DNA of 64,000 bases from NCBI RefSeq assembly GCF_029846255.1, contig NZ_JARVWQ010000001.1, positions 620,001 through 684,000 of the forward strand, in the 5' to 3' direction. How positions within the stretch are numbered: the stretch's first letter is position 1; every line of letters starts with the position of its first letter. The translations under genes were made by a program, and so were the position numbers. Below are positions 53,909-62,914 of the stretch, piece by piece. Origin of the DNA: Amnibacterium sp. CER49. GTDB lineage: Bacteria > Actinomycetota > Actinomycetes > Actinomycetales > Microbacteriaceae. The notes below the pieces were generated by a model that made no database searches, was not told where the DNA came from, and saw only the letters and a program-made list of their open reading frames with translations.

Positions 53909-55255
53909 ATGCCCACCACCCGTCGGTTCCCGCTGCGGCTCGGCGCCGCGGCCGTCGCGCTCTCGCTGTCGGTGCTCGCCCTCACGGGCTGCGGCGCCGG
54001 CGGCAGCAGCGGCGGAGGGGCCGCCCCGGCGAAGGGCTACACGCCCGGCAGCCTCAGCAAGGCCTACAAGGGCCAGCAGATCACGGTGCTGCTGCCGCCC
54101 TGGGGGCAGCTGAAGCCCGCGCTCCTCGCGAAGTTCACGGCCGCCACGGGCGTCAAGGTCAAGATGCAGAGCCTCGCGTGGGACAGCATCCACGACAAGG
54201 TGGTCACGACCGAGGCAGCGGGCCAGGCGCCGGCCGACATCGTCGAGCTCGACTGGACCTGGGTGTCGCAGTTCGGCAAGGCCGGGTGGTACACGGACCT
54301 CAGCAAGTACCTCACGAAGCAGCAGATCAGCGACTCCATCGGCGCGGACGCGTTCGTGCAGGGCGGCAAGCAGATCGGCCTGCCCTACACGCTCGACTTC
54401 CGCGGCTCGACGGTCGACATGACGATGCTGAAGAAGGCCGGCATCAGCACGCCGCCGAAGAACTGGACCGAGCTCGTCTCCGACGCCGAAGCGGTGAAGT
54501 CGAAGGGCATCGTGAAGTACCCGATCGGCCTGCCGCTCGCGGTGCTCGAGGGCACCTCGACGCCCTGGTACGCGCTCACCCGCGCCTCGGGCGGCCAGAT
54601 CCTGTCGAAGACCGGTGCGCCCGAGTTCGCGAACGGCCCCGCCGCGACCGACGCGCTCGCCCTGATCCACACGCTCTACTCGAAGCAGCTCGTCGACCCC
54701 GGCTCGATCGGCCTCTCCGACCAGCAGGTCGGCGACGCCTACGCGGGCGGCGCGAACGCCATCGTGCTCTCGACCGGTCCCGGCTCGCTCAGCCAGTTCC
54801 TCGACAAGGGCAAGAGCAAGATCGCCGGCGACGAGATCGTCTTCACGCACATCCCCGGCGAGAAGGACGACCAGGGCCCCACGGTCGGCCTCGAGGAGGC
54901 CCTCTCGATCCCGACGCAGTCGGCGCACAAGGAGGCCGCGGCGATGTTCATCACCTGGTGGATGAAGACGCCGCAGCTCGTCGCCGCGTACAAGGACCCC
55001 GACCTGGGCTCGATGCCGACCACGAAGGCGGGCCTCACAGCGCTGTCCGCGTCGCACGACCTGAAGTCCGCGGACACGATCCTGCCGATGGTCGGGACGA
55101 TCCAGGCCGTCGTCCCCGGCGGCACGCCCACCTGGTACAGCAAGTTCAGCACCGCGGCCGCATCGACCATCCAGTCGGTCGCGCTCGGGCACACCACGCC
55201 GCAGGCGGGCATCTCGAGCCTGACCGCGCAGGCGAAGAAGATCGCCGCGCAGTAG
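53909..55255 (+). CDS. CUT1 sugar ABC importer, substrate-binding lipoprotein
   Basis: This 448-residue lipoprotein has the signal ending LALTGCGAGG, then an extracellular-solute-binding family 1 body: ITVLLPPWGQLKPALLAKFTAATG, PADIVELDWTWVSQFG, GLPYTLDFRGSTVDMTML and VGLEEALSIPTQSAHKEAA (in part). It captures a sugar or oligosaccharide outside the cell. A GAGG site precedes ATG 53909. It heads the importer operon. Confidence 0.92.
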   Translation: MPTTRRFPLRLGAAAVALSLSVLALTGCGAGGSSGGGAAPAKGYTPGSLSKAYKGQQITVLLPPWGQLKPALLAKFTAATGVKVKMQSLAWDSIHDKVVTTEAAGQAPADIVELDWTWVSQFGKAGWYTDLSKYLTKQQISDSIGADAFVQGGKQIGLPYTLDFRGSTVDMTMLKKAGISTPPKNWTELVSDAEAVKSKGIVKYPIGLPLAVLEGTSTPWYALTRASGGQILSKTGAPEFANGPAATDALALIHTLYSKQLVDPGSIGLSDQQVGDAYAGGANAIVLSTGPGSLSQFLDKGKSKIAGDEIVFTHIPGEKDDQGPTVGLEEALSIPTQSAHKEAAAMFITWWMKTPQLVAAYKDPDLGSMPTTKAGLTALSASHDLKSADTILPMVGTIQAVVPGGTPTWYSKFSTAAASTIQSVALGHTTPQAGISSLTAQAKKIAAQ

Positions 55256-55271
55256 CGGGACGGGGAGCCCT

Positions 55272-56210
55272 GTGACACTCCGTCCCGCCGCGGTGGCCGG
55301 CGCCCCTCGCGCGCGCCGGCCACCGCGCAGCGGCATGCAGCGACGGTCGGACCGGCTCGGCCTGCTGCTCGTCGCCCCCGCCGCGCTCGTCATCGTCGTG
55401 CTCGTGCTCGCGCCATCCGTGCAGAGCATCATCGGCAGCTTCCAGCGCTACTCGCTCGACGACCCGAGCCGCGCGTTCATCGGGGTCCGCAACTACCTCG
55501 AGGTGCTCACCGACACCGGGTTCGACCAGGCGCTGCTGAACACCGCCGGCTACTTCGTCGTGATCACCCTGTGCGCGTTCGTGTTCGGCCTCGTCATGGC
55601 GCTCTGGCTGCAGAGCCTCCGCGGCTGGGCCCGCGCCGCGGCGCTCACCGTCGTGATCCTGCCCTGGGCCGTGCCCGGCACCGTCTCGGGCGTGCTCTGG
55701 TCGTTCATCCTCCGTCCGACGGGCGCCGGACTGCTCAACTCGGTGCTGAGATCCCTCGGGCTGATCGACTCGTACCAGGCGTGGCTCAACATGCCGGTCG
55801 CCGGCATCGTCGCGATCGGGCTCACCGTCGCGTGGAGCGCGGTGCCGCTCGGCGTGATCGTGCTGCTCGCCGGGCTCGAGGGCATCCCGCAGGACATCTA
55901 CGAGCAGAGCCTCGTCGACGGCGCCACCCGTATGAAGCAGTTCTTCACGATCACGCTGCCGCTGCTGCGGCCCGCGATCGCGATCGTGCTCCTGAACGCC
56001 GCCGTGCTCGCGATCGGGCTGTTCGACCAGGTCTACGTGCTCGTCGGTCTCGACCCGCTCAAGGTCACGATGACCGCGCAGATCTACCTCTACGCGTTCC
56101 GCGACTTCGGCTTCGGGCTCGGCTTCGCCGCATCCGTGATCGCGACGCTCGTCACGGCCGCGATCTCGGTCGTCTACCTGCGGGGCGTCTACCGCGAGGA
56201 GGAGTACTGA
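55272..56210 (+). CDS. CUT1 sugar ABC importer permease (MalF-like)
   Basis: This 312-residue inner-membrane protein has about six helices and the EAA loop EQSLVDGATRMKQFFTITLPLL (in part) that docks on the ATPase. The N-terminus has the usual DRLGLLLVAPAALVIVVLVL helix. GTG 55272 has GGGGAG upstream. It overlaps the next permease by one base. Confidence 0.92.
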   Translation: MTLRPAAVAGAPRARRPPRSGMQRRSDRLGLLLVAPAALVIVVLVLAPSVQSIIGSFQRYSLDDPSRAFIGVRNYLEVLTDTGFDQALLNTAGYFVVITLCAFVFGLVMALWLQSLRGWARAAALTVVILPWAVPGTVSGVLWSFILRPTGAGLLNSVLRSLGLIDSYQAWLNMPVAGIVAIGLTVAWSAVPLGVIVLLAGLEGIPQDIYEQSLVDGATRMKQFFTITLPLLRPAIAIVLLNAAVLAIGLFDQVYVLVGLDPLKVTMTAQIYLYAFRDFGFGLGFAASVIATLVTAAISVVYLRGVYREEEY

Positions 56211-57058
56211 TGCAGCGACGTCGGCTCGGCGCCGGATGGCGCACGGTGCAGATCGTCGTCGGGGTGCTCATCGTGCTCTGGTCGCTCGCGCCGCTCTACT
56301 GGGGCCTCGTGGTCAGCCTCTCGACGCCCGAGAGCATCCGCATCTACCCGGTCTCGATCCTCCCCGCCGCGATCTCGGGCGGGAACTTCGCGCGGCTGCT
56401 GAACGGCTCGGCCACGTCGGGCGCGTTCCTCGTCGCCGCCGGCAACTCGGTGATCCAGGCGGTCGGCTCGACCGTGCTCACGCTGCTGCTCGCGCTGCCG
56501 GCCGCCTACGCGTTCGCCCGGCTGCGGTTCCGGTTCGCGGGCGCGCTGCTCGCGATGATCACGCTGACGCTCGCGGTGCCGATCTACCTCGTGCTCATCC
56601 CCCTGTTCCAGTACGCCACGGCGATCGGGCAGGTGAACACGCAGCAGGCGGTGATCGTCGTGCTCGCCTCGGCGTCGCTGCCGCTCGCGATCTGGATCCT
56701 GCGCAGCCACATCGTCTCGCTGCCCGCCGACCTCGAGTCGGCCGCACGGGTCGACGGCGCCGGCACCGCCACCGTGCTCATCCGGATCATCGCGCCGCTC
56801 GTCGCGCCCGGGCTCGTCGCCGCCGCGGTGGTCGTGTTCCTCGCGAGCTGGGGCGCGTTCCTCATCCCGCTCGTGTACGGCGGCTCGGCCGATGTGCAGC
56901 CGCTCACCGTGCTCATCCCGACCTTCGCGAGCAAGTTCAGCAGCGACCTCGGGCTGCAGGCCGCGGCGGGCCTGCTCGCGGTCGTGCCGCCGGTCGCGCT
57001 CGTGATCGCGCTGCAGCGCCACCTGCTCTCCGGGCTGCTGAAGGGCGCGTCGCGGTGA
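56210..57058 (+). CDS. CUT1 sugar ABC importer permease (MalG-like)
   Basis: This 282-residue membrane protein has six helices and the EAA loop ESAARVDGAGTATVLIRIIAPLV (in part). It pairs with the MalF-like permease. No ATPase gene follows, so the importer probably uses a shared MsiK-type ATPase encoded elsewhere, as is known for many actinobacterial CUT1 systems. Its stop overlaps the GNAT gene start. Confidence 0.92.
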   Translation: MQRRRLGAGWRTVQIVVGVLIVLWSLAPLYWGLVVSLSTPESIRIYPVSILPAAISGGNFARLLNGSATSGAFLVAAGNSVIQAVGSTVLTLLLALPAAYAFARLRFRFAGALLAMITLTLAVPIYLVLIPLFQYATAIGQVNTQQAVIVVLASASLPLAIWILRSHIVSLPADLESAARVDGAGTATVLIRIIAPLVAPGLVAAAVVVFLASWGAFLIPLVYGGSADVQPLTVLIPTFASKFSSDLGLQAAAGLLAVVPPVALVIALQRHLLSGLLKGASR

Positions 57059-57954
57059 CGGTCGCCCTGCGCATCGCCATCGACGACGACCTGGCGGCCG
57101 CCGCCGACGTCGCGAGCCGCAGCCTCGACCTCGATCCGGAGGACTCGGCCGACCTGCCGGCCCTGCTGTGGGCGGACCAGCGCGGCGCGGAGCGGCTGCG
57201 GGTGATCGCCGAGGACGACGGCGAGCCGGTCGGGCTGCTGCTCGGCAGCCTGCAGGGCGACGACGCCCACCTCGACCTGCTCGCGGTGGTGCCCGAGGCG
57301 CGGCGCCGCGGGGTCGGCCGGGCGCTCGTCGACGCCTGGGAGGCGGCGGCTCGGGCCTCGGGCGCGCGCCGGCTGCGGGCCGGGGCGGACCTGCTCGGCT
57401 ACGTGTGGCCCGGGGTCGACGTCCGCTACACCGCCGCGCTCTCCCTGCTGGTGCGACGCGGCTTCACCCGCACGGACGTCGTCTGGAACATGGACGTGGC
57501 GCTCGCGCCGGAGATCGCCCCGTCGCCCGAGCAGCTGCGCCGCGTCGAGGACGCGGGCATCGTGGTGCGCCGCTGCCTGCCCGGGGACGTGCCCGCGCTC
57601 GACGCCTACACCGCGGCCGCGTGGACGCCGTCGTGGCACCGGGAGACCCTGCTCGCCGCCGCCCGGTACCCCGCTCCCCTGTTCCTCGCCTTCCGCGGTG
57701 ACGACGTGGTCGGCTTCGCGGCGCACGGCGTGTTCCGTCCGAACCTCTACGGGCCGATCGCCACGGATCCGACCGCCCGGGGCATCGGCCTCGGCGACGT
57801 GCTGTCACGGCTCTGCCTCGCCGACATGGCGGCGGACGGCGTGCGAACCGCGCAGATCGGCTGGGTCGCCGAGGACGCGATCCCCTTCTACTCCCGCACG
57901 GTCGGCGCGCGGCTGGGGCGCTGCTTCTGGATGCTCGAGCGGCCGCTCACCTGA
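57055..57954 (+). CDS. Tandem GNAT acetyltransferase
   Basis: This 299-residue protein has two GNAT folds. The first (about 1-150) has LDLLAVVPEARRRGVGRALVDAWE with the acetyl-CoA pyrophosphate loop R-R-R-G-V-G. The second (about 155-299) has a weaker ATDPTARGIGLGDVLSRLCLAD. A mycothiol-synthase-like or sugar N-acetyltransferase role is possible but not shown. GTG 57055 overlaps the permease stop, so it is cotranscribed with the importer and may act on the imported amino sugar. Confidence 0.8.
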   Translation: MTVALRIAIDDDLAAAADVASRSLDLDPEDSADLPALLWADQRGAERLRVIAEDDGEPVGLLLGSLQGDDAHLDLLAVVPEARRRGVGRALVDAWEAAARASGARRLRAGADLLGYVWPGVDVRYTAALSLLVRRGFTRTDVVWNMDVALAPEIAPSPEQLRRVEDAGIVVRRCLPGDVPALDAYTAAAWTPSWHRETLLAAARYPAPLFLAFRGDDVVGFAAHGVFRPNLYGPIATDPTARGIGLGDVLSRLCLADMAADGVRTAQIGWVAEDAIPFYSRTVGARLGRCFWMLERPLT

Positions 57955-57969
57955 GCCGGCCGGCGCCGA

Positions 57970-58965
57970 TCAGTCGGCGAGGATGCGCCGGGCCCCCGCG
58001 CTGAACGGGTCGAGGTCGCCGGTCTCCCCCGCCCGCGCGGCCCGGCGCCCGACGACGAGCATGTAGACGAGGAACGCGGCGAGTGCGAGCGCGCCGATCC
58101 CGATCTTCACGGGCCACGGCAGCGGCGACGGCGTGACGAAGCCCTCGATGATCCCGGAGACGAAGAGGCTCAACGTGAGCCCGATGGCGACGATGAAGAG
58201 GGAGCGTCCGTCCTCGGCGAGCGCCTGCGCGCGGGTGCGGGCACCCGGGGCGATCCACGACCAGAAGATGCGCATGCCGGCGGCCCCGGCGACGAACACG
58301 CTCGTCAGCTCGAGCAGGCCGTGCGGCGCGATGTAGAGGAAGAACGTGTCGCCACGGCCGTAGGCGAAGAGGATGCCGCCCGTGATGCCGATGTTCTGCG
58401 CGTTCTGCAGCAGCAGGTACGGCACGTAGACGCCCACGATGCCGAAGGCGATGCACTGCGCCGCGATGAAGGCGTTGTTCGTCCAGACCTGGCTCGTGAA
58501 CGACGCCGCGGGGTTACGGCTGTAGTAGTCGACGAAGTCGTGGTTCACGAGCTGCTTCAGGTCGTTGTTCCGCCCCAGTGCGGCGAGCACCTGCGGGTCG
58601 TTCGCTGCCCACAGCCCGTAGGCGAGCGCGACGACCGCGCTCGCAGCGGCAGCGCCGAGCGTCCACCAGCGCAGCCGGTAGAGCGCCGCTGGCAGCTGCG
58701 CCAGGAAGAAGCGCGGCAGCTGGCTCAGCAGGTTCGCGCCGGTGCCGGTGAAGCGCATCCGCGCGCGGGACAGCGTGACCGAGAGCCGGTCGGCGAGCGG
58801 CACCGCGCCTGCCGTGGTCGTGATCGCGGAGAGGTCGGCGGCGGCGTCCTGGTAGCGGAGGATCAGCTCGTCGCTGCCGCGGCCGTCCATGCGGCGGTGC
58901 CGCGACAGCTGCTCGAGGCGCTGCCACTCGCCCTGCCGGGCCGCGCGCAGCGCGTCGAGATCCAC
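57970..58965 (-). CDS. SpoIIM-family membrane protein
   Basis: This 331-residue protein has a soluble helical N-terminus (MDLDALRAARQGEWQRLEQL, then ILRYQDAAADLSAI) and about five membrane helices with HGLLELTSVFVAGAAGMRIFW, a hallmark of stage II sporulation protein M homologues. Non-sporulating actinobacteria carry it beside RDD proteins, as here. Its function there is unknown; in Bacillus SpoIIM works in septal peptidoglycan remodelling. It is divergent from the RDD gene. Confidence 0.85.
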   Translation of the reverse strand: MDLDALRAARQGEWQRLEQLSRHRRMDGRGSDELILRYQDAAADLSAITTTAGAVPLADRLSVTLSRARMRFTGTGANLLSQLPRFFLAQLPAALYRLRWWTLGAAAASAVVALAYGLWAANDPQVLAALGRNNDLKQLVNHDFVDYYSRNPAASFTSQVWTNNAFIAAQCIAFGIVGVYVPYLLLQNAQNIGITGGILFAYGRGDTFFLYIAPHGLLELTSVFVAGAAGMRIFWSWIAPGARTRAQALAEDGRSLFIVAIGLTLSLFVSGIIEGFVTPSPLPWPVKIGIGALALAAFLVYMLVVGRRAARAGETGDLDPFSAGARRILAD

Positions 58966-59033
58966 GGCACGGAGCCTACGGTCCAGCGCGGCCGCTCGAC
59001 ACGGCGCACGCCGCCCGGCAGGCTGGTGCCCCC

Positions 59034-59864
59034 ATGTCGAACGCGAACCCGACCGAGCTCGGCATCGTCACCGGCGAGGCGGTGGCTCTCGAGGTGCGTC
59101 CGACGAGCTTCGTGCTCCGCGCGGCCGGTGCCCTGATCGACCTCGTCGCCGAGGCCGCACTCTTCCTCGCCCTCATCTACGGCATCGTGCAGCTGAGCCG
59201 GATCGCGGGCGCGGACGACGCGATCTCGCGCGCGCTCGTCATCGTCGACGTGGTCGTCTCGTTCGTGCTCGCCCCCACCCTGCTCGAGACCGCGACCCGC
59301 GGCCGTTCGCTCGGCAAGCTCGCGGTCGGCGCGCGCGTGGTGCGCGACGACGGCGGCAGCATCGCGCTGCGGCACGCGTTCGTGCGGGCGCTCGCGGGCG
59401 TGGTCGAGATCGTCTTCACGCTCGGCAGCCTCGCCGCCATCGTCGGCCTGCTGAACCGGCGGGCGAAGCGGCTCGGCGACCTGCTCGCCGGCACGGTCAG
59501 CCAGCACGAGCGGGTGCCGAACCCGCCGAGCAACGCGATCGCCGTGCCGCCGCAGCTCGCCGAGTGGGCGTCGATCGCGGACGTCGCCCGGCTGCCCGAT
59601 CCGCTCGCCCGCCGCGTCGCCGCGTTCCTCGCCCAGGCGCCGCGGATGGTGCCGGCGAGCCGCGCCCGACTCGCGGCCGGGCTCGCGGACGAGGTCGCGC
59701 CGTTCGTCGCGCCGGCGGTCGAGACGGCTCCCGAGCTGCTGCTCGCCGCCGTGGGCGCGATCCGCCGCGAGCGCGAGTACCGGGCGCTGACGCTCGAGCA
59801 CGAGCGTTTCGCCGACCTCGAGCAGTCGCTGACGGCGAACCCGCACGGCTTCCCCGACCGCTGA
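59034..59864 (+). CDS. RDD-family membrane protein
   Basis: This 276-residue protein has the RDD domain in the first 150 residues: SFVLRAAGALIDLVAEAALFLALIYGI, TLLETATRGRSLGKLAVGARVV, AFVRALAGVVEIVFTLGSLA, with three or four membrane helices. A cytosolic helical tail follows, RLGDLLAGTVSQHERVP and onward. RDD proteins have few known functions. It is divergent from spoIIM with 68 bp between starts. Confidence 0.87.
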   Translation: MSNANPTELGIVTGEAVALEVRPTSFVLRAAGALIDLVAEAALFLALIYGIVQLSRIAGADDAISRALVIVDVVVSFVLAPTLLETATRGRSLGKLAVGARVVRDDGGSIALRHAFVRALAGVVEIVFTLGSLAAIVGLLNRRAKRLGDLLAGTVSQHERVPNPPSNAIAVPPQLAEWASIADVARLPDPLARRVAAFLAQAPRMVPASRARLAAGLADEVAPFVAPAVETAPELLLAAVGAIRREREYRALTLEHERFADLEQSLTANPHGFPDR

Positions 59865-59901
59865 GCCGATCGTCCTGCACACGCGTCGGCAGGATGGACG
59901 G

Positions 59902-60837
59902 ATGGACGCCGAGCGGGAGCTCGCCCTGCGGGCGCTGCAGCAGTACGACCTCGTTCCGCGCCGGGTCACCCTGGCCGCGCGGTCCTTCAACACGGTCTTC
60001 CGCGTGAGCACCGACTCAGGCGCGTACTCCCTCAGGGTCGCGGCCCCGCTGCAGATGCACGGCGAGCGCACCCTGCGGGCCGAGGGCGACTGGCTTCGCC
60101 GGTTGCGCGCCAGCGGCGTGACCGTCCCCGCACTGCACCGCAACCGCGCCGGAGCCGACGGCACCGAGGTCGCCATGGCGGACGGAACGCTCCGCACCTG
60201 CGCCCTCTTCGACTGGATCCCGGGCCGCCTGCTGCGCACCCGCCTCAGCGCCCGATCCGCAGCAGCACTCGGAGCGCTCAGCGCGCGCCTGCACGACGGA
60301 GCAGCGGAAGCGCGGCCGCCCGAAGGGGTGCTGGTCGCCGACCGCGTCCTCTACTGGCGCCTGCCCGATCGTGTCTCGGCCCTCCCGGGCGGCGAGGTCT
60401 TCGCCGAGGCGCTGCAGGTGTCGCAACACGCGCTGGACCGGTCATGGGCCGCTGCACCGCATGCGCCGCACCTGCTCCACGGCGACCTCACGCCGGCGAA
60501 CACGATCGTGAGCCGTGGGGGCGGCCTGGTGCCGATCGACTTCCAGGACCTCGTCGTCGGTCTCGACGTGCAGGACCTCTCCTTCACGCTCGCCGCGCTG
60601 CGCCGGATCCCGGAGGCCGACCGACTCGAGGAGGCCTTCCGGGCCGGGTACCGCACGCAGCGCCCATGGCCCGACCTGCCGGAGCCGCTGCTCGACGCTC
60701 TGCTCGTGGCACGTGCGCTGAACCAGATCAACCTGACCGTCGCGTTGCACGGCGTCGAGGCGCTCGGCGACTACCTGGCCCAGCACGCCGAGCGGCTCCG
60801 CGCCTGGCTGCGGCGCCCGGACACGCACCGCGCGTAG
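59902..60837 (+). CDS. APH/choline-kinase-type phosphotransferase
   Basis: This 311-residue kinase-like protein has SFNTVFRVSTDSGAYSLRVAA as the N-lobe with the ATP Arg/Lys position, the catalytic loop LLHGDLTPANTIV and the metal site VPIDFQDLVVG. These are aminoglycoside phosphotransferase family motifs; the usual N-lobe Lys reads Arg here (SLRVAA). Targets range from antibiotics to small metabolites such as homoserine. CAGGAT ends 6 nt before ATG 59902. It is an isolated gene. Confidence 0.8.
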   Translation: MDAERELALRALQQYDLVPRRVTLAARSFNTVFRVSTDSGAYSLRVAAPLQMHGERTLRAEGDWLRRLRASGVTVPALHRNRAGADGTEVAMADGTLRTCALFDWIPGRLLRTRLSARSAAALGALSARLHDGAAEARPPEGVLVADRVLYWRLPDRVSALPGGEVFAEALQVSQHALDRSWAAAPHAPHLLHGDLTPANTIVSRGGGLVPIDFQDLVVGLDVQDLSFTLAALRRIPEADRLEEAFRAGYRTQRPWPDLPEPLLDALLVARALNQINLTVALHGVEALGDYLAQHAERLRAWLRRPDTHRA

Positions 60838-60903
60838 GTGATCCGTCCTCGTGTAGGTGCAGAAGCCGGTTCTGCACCTACACGAGCGCGAATTACCTAC
60901 ACG
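60829..60903. repeat. Nested palindrome between convergent genes
   Basis: Inner arms 60848-60864 and 60870-60886 pair perfectly over 17 bp with a 5-nt loop. Outer words CCGCGTAGGT (from 60829) and ACCTACACGCGG extend the structure and include the phosphotransferase stop codon. It lies between that gene and the convergent ahcY. It may terminate both transcripts or be a mobile palindromic repeat. Confidence 0.7.
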
Positions 60904-60928
60904 CGGTGCCGGGCCGGTCGCGTGGGGA

Positions 60929-62431
60929 TCAGTAGCGGTAGGTGTCCGGCTTGTACGGGCCGTCGGGGTCGACGCCGATGTACTCGGCCTGCTGCGGCGT
61001 GAGGCGGGTGAGCCTCGCGTTGAGCGCCGGCAGGTGCAGGCGTGCCACCTCCTCGTCGAGCACCTTGGGCAGCACGGCGACGCCGACCGGGTAGGCCTCG
61101 GGCGAGGTCCAGAGCTCGAGCTGGGCGAGCACCTGGTTCGTGAAGCTCATCGACATGACGAACGACGGGTGACCGGTCGCGTTGCCGAGGTTGAGCAGCC
61201 GGCCCTCGGAGAGCACGAGCACGCTTCGGCCGGTGGGGAGGCGCCACTCGTGCACCTGCGGCTTGATCTGCACGCGCTCGGCGCCCTCGAGCGCCTCGAG
61301 GCCCGCCATGTCGATCTCGGTGTCGAAGTGACCGACGTTGCCGACGATCGCGAGGTGCTTCAGCCCGACCAGGTGGTCGACGGTGACGACGTCGGTGTTG
61401 CCGGTCGTCGTGATGAGGATGTCGACCTGGTCGAGCACCTCCTCGAGCGGCACGACCTGGTAGCCGTCCATCGCCGCCTGCAGCGCGGTGATGGGGTCGA
61501 TCTCGCCGATGAGCACGCGGGCGCCCTGACCGCGGAGCGCCTCGGCGGCGCCCTTGCCGACATCGCCGTAGCCGGCGACGAAGGCCGTCTTGCCGCCGAT
61601 CAGCACGTCGGTGGCGCGGTTGATGCCGTCGATCAGGGAGTGACGGATGCCGTACCGGTTGTCGAACTTGCTCTTCGTGACGGCGTCGTTCACGTTGATC
61701 GCCGGGAACAGCAGGATGCCCTCGCGGTCGAACTGGTGGAGCCGGTGGACGCCGGTGGTGGTCTCCTCGGAGACGCCGCGGATGCCGGCGGCGATGCGCT
61801 GCCAGCGCTCCGGGTCGAGCTCGAGGGAGCGGCGCAGCAGGTCGAGCACGACGCGCCACTCGGCGCTGTCGCCGTCGCGGTTGCCGGGCACCTCGCCGGC
61901 GCGCTCGTACTCGACGCCCTTGTGGACGAGGAGCGAGGCGTCGCCGCCGTCGTCGAGGATCATCGTCGGCCCCGACCAGTCGCCGCCCTCGGCGCGCGCC
62001 TCACCGGTCCAGTCGAAGATGCGCTCGGCGCACTCCCAGTACTCCTCGATCGTCTCGCCCTTCCAGGCGAAGACCGGTACGCCGCGAGGCTGAGCGGGGG
62101 TGCCGCCAGGGCCGACGACCACCGCCGCGGCGGCCTCGTCCTGCGTGGAGAAGATGTTGCAGCTCGCCCAGCGCACCCGCGCGCCGAGGGCGACGAGGGT
62201 CTCGATGAGCACCGCGGTCTGCACCGTCATGTGCAGCGAGCCGGCGATGCGGGCGCCGTCGAGCGGCCTGGTCGCGGCGTAGCGCTCGCGGAGGGCCATC
62301 AGGCCGGGCATCTCCTGCTCGGCGAGGCGGATCTGGTGTCGGCCGGCCTCGGCGAGCTCGAGGTCGGCGACCCGGAACTCGAGGCTCGGACTGTCGGGCT
62401 CCGTATCGACGGAGGACTCGAGAAGACTCAT
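60929..62431 (-). CDS. ahcY: Adenosylhomocysteinase
   Basis: This 500-residue enzyme splits S-adenosylhomocysteine to adenosine and homocysteine in the methyl cycle. It has [55 protein letters not shown], the NAD motif GYGDVGKG and the canonical C-terminus KPDTYRY. The bacterial insertion near 150-190 is present. ATG 62431 is chosen because the residues before it are not family-like; GGAGGG touches the ATG, so leaderless start is possible. Confidence 0.97.
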   Translation of the reverse strand: MSLLESSVDTEPDSPSLEFRVADLELAEAGRHQIRLAEQEMPGLMALRERYAATRPLDGARIAGSLHMTVQTAVLIETLVALGARVRWASCNIFSTQDEAAAAVVVGPGGTPAQPRGVPVFAWKGETIEEYWECAERIFDWTGEARAEGGDWSGPTMILDDGGDASLLVHKGVEYERAGEVPGNRDGDSAEWRVVLDLLRRSLELDPERWQRIAAGIRGVSEETTTGVHRLHQFDREGILLFPAINVNDAVTKSKFDNRYGIRHSLIDGINRATDVLIGGKTAFVAGYGDVGKGAAEALRGQGARVLIGEIDPITALQAAMDGYQVVPLEEVLDQVDILITTTGNTDVVTVDHLVGLKHLAIVGNVGHFDTEIDMAGLEALEGAERVQIKPQVHEWRLPTGRSVLVLSEGRLLNLGNATGHPSFVMSMSFTNQVLAQLELWTSPEAYPVGVAVLPKVLDEEVARLHLPALNARLTRLTPQQAEYIGVDPDGPYKPDTYRY

Positions 62432-62468
62432 CCCTCCAGTGTTCCAGACGCTCCGACAGCCCTGGCGC

Positions 62469-62556
62469 CTGACCGAACGACGGAGTGCTTGCGCGCGAGG
62501 AGCCGGATGCCTCACGCCGGAGCTGCGGCGGGACCGGATCTCCGTCGATCGGTCAG
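62469..62556. repeat. Palindromic intergenic repeat, family 1 copy 2
   Basis: Left arm 62469-62485 begins CTGACCGAACGACGGAG, exactly as at 32145. The right arm 62538-62556 is its inverted copy with one change. The spacer differs from copy 1. Confidence 0.75.
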
Positions 62557-62576
62557 CGAACCGGCGCTCGGGCGGG

Positions 62577-62840
62577 TCAGAGGCCGAAGAGCGTGCCCCG
62601 GCTGCGCTCGGGCTCCGGTTGCGGCTCCTCGTCCGGCTCCGGCTCGCTGATGCGCACCACGGACCAGCCCTGCGGCACGGAGAGCCGCGCGGCGTGGTCG
62701 GCGCAGAGGTCGTAGCTGTGCGGCTCGGCCTTGAGGCTCAGGGGTCCGAGCACGGCCATGGAGTCCGCGTACACGTACGTCAGCGTCGCGACGGCCGGCT
62801 CGTGACAGGTGACGCGGGAGCAGGACCGTTTGGTCGTCAT
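62577..62840 (-). CDS. DUF3499 family protein
   Basis: This 87-residue protein has [23 protein letters not shown] and [11 protein letters not shown], a four-Cys/His zinc-ribbon-like pattern typical of DUF3499 in actinobacteria, with a C-terminal Glu/Pro-rich tail. ATG 62840 is chosen because the residues above it are not conserved-looking; TACCCT lies 8 nt upstream. It is divergent from the metallopeptidase-like gene. Function unknown. Confidence 0.85.
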   Translation of the reverse strand: MTTKRSCSRVTCHEPAVATLTYVYADSMAVLGPLSLKAEPHSYDLCADHAARLSVPQGWSVVRISEPEPDEEPQPEPERSRGTLFGL

Positions 62841-62901
62841 GACGCGGGAGGGTACGCGTGCCCTCCCGGGATGGGGGCGGTGCGCTCGGCGCGTCGGCGG
62901 G

Positions 62902-62907
62902 TACCAT
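62902..62907 (+). promoter_or_regulatory. Candidate -10 box of the metallopeptidase-like gene
   Basis: TACCAT ends 7 nt before ATG 62915, with no ribosome binding site. Confidence 0.5.
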
Positions 62908-62914
62908 CCCCGGC

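Noticed and set aside
62432-62576. SAH riboswitch before ahcY
   Set aside because: The leader is occupied by the family 1 palindrome and no SAH-riboswitch pattern could be recognised by eye. A covariance-model search would be needed to revisit this.
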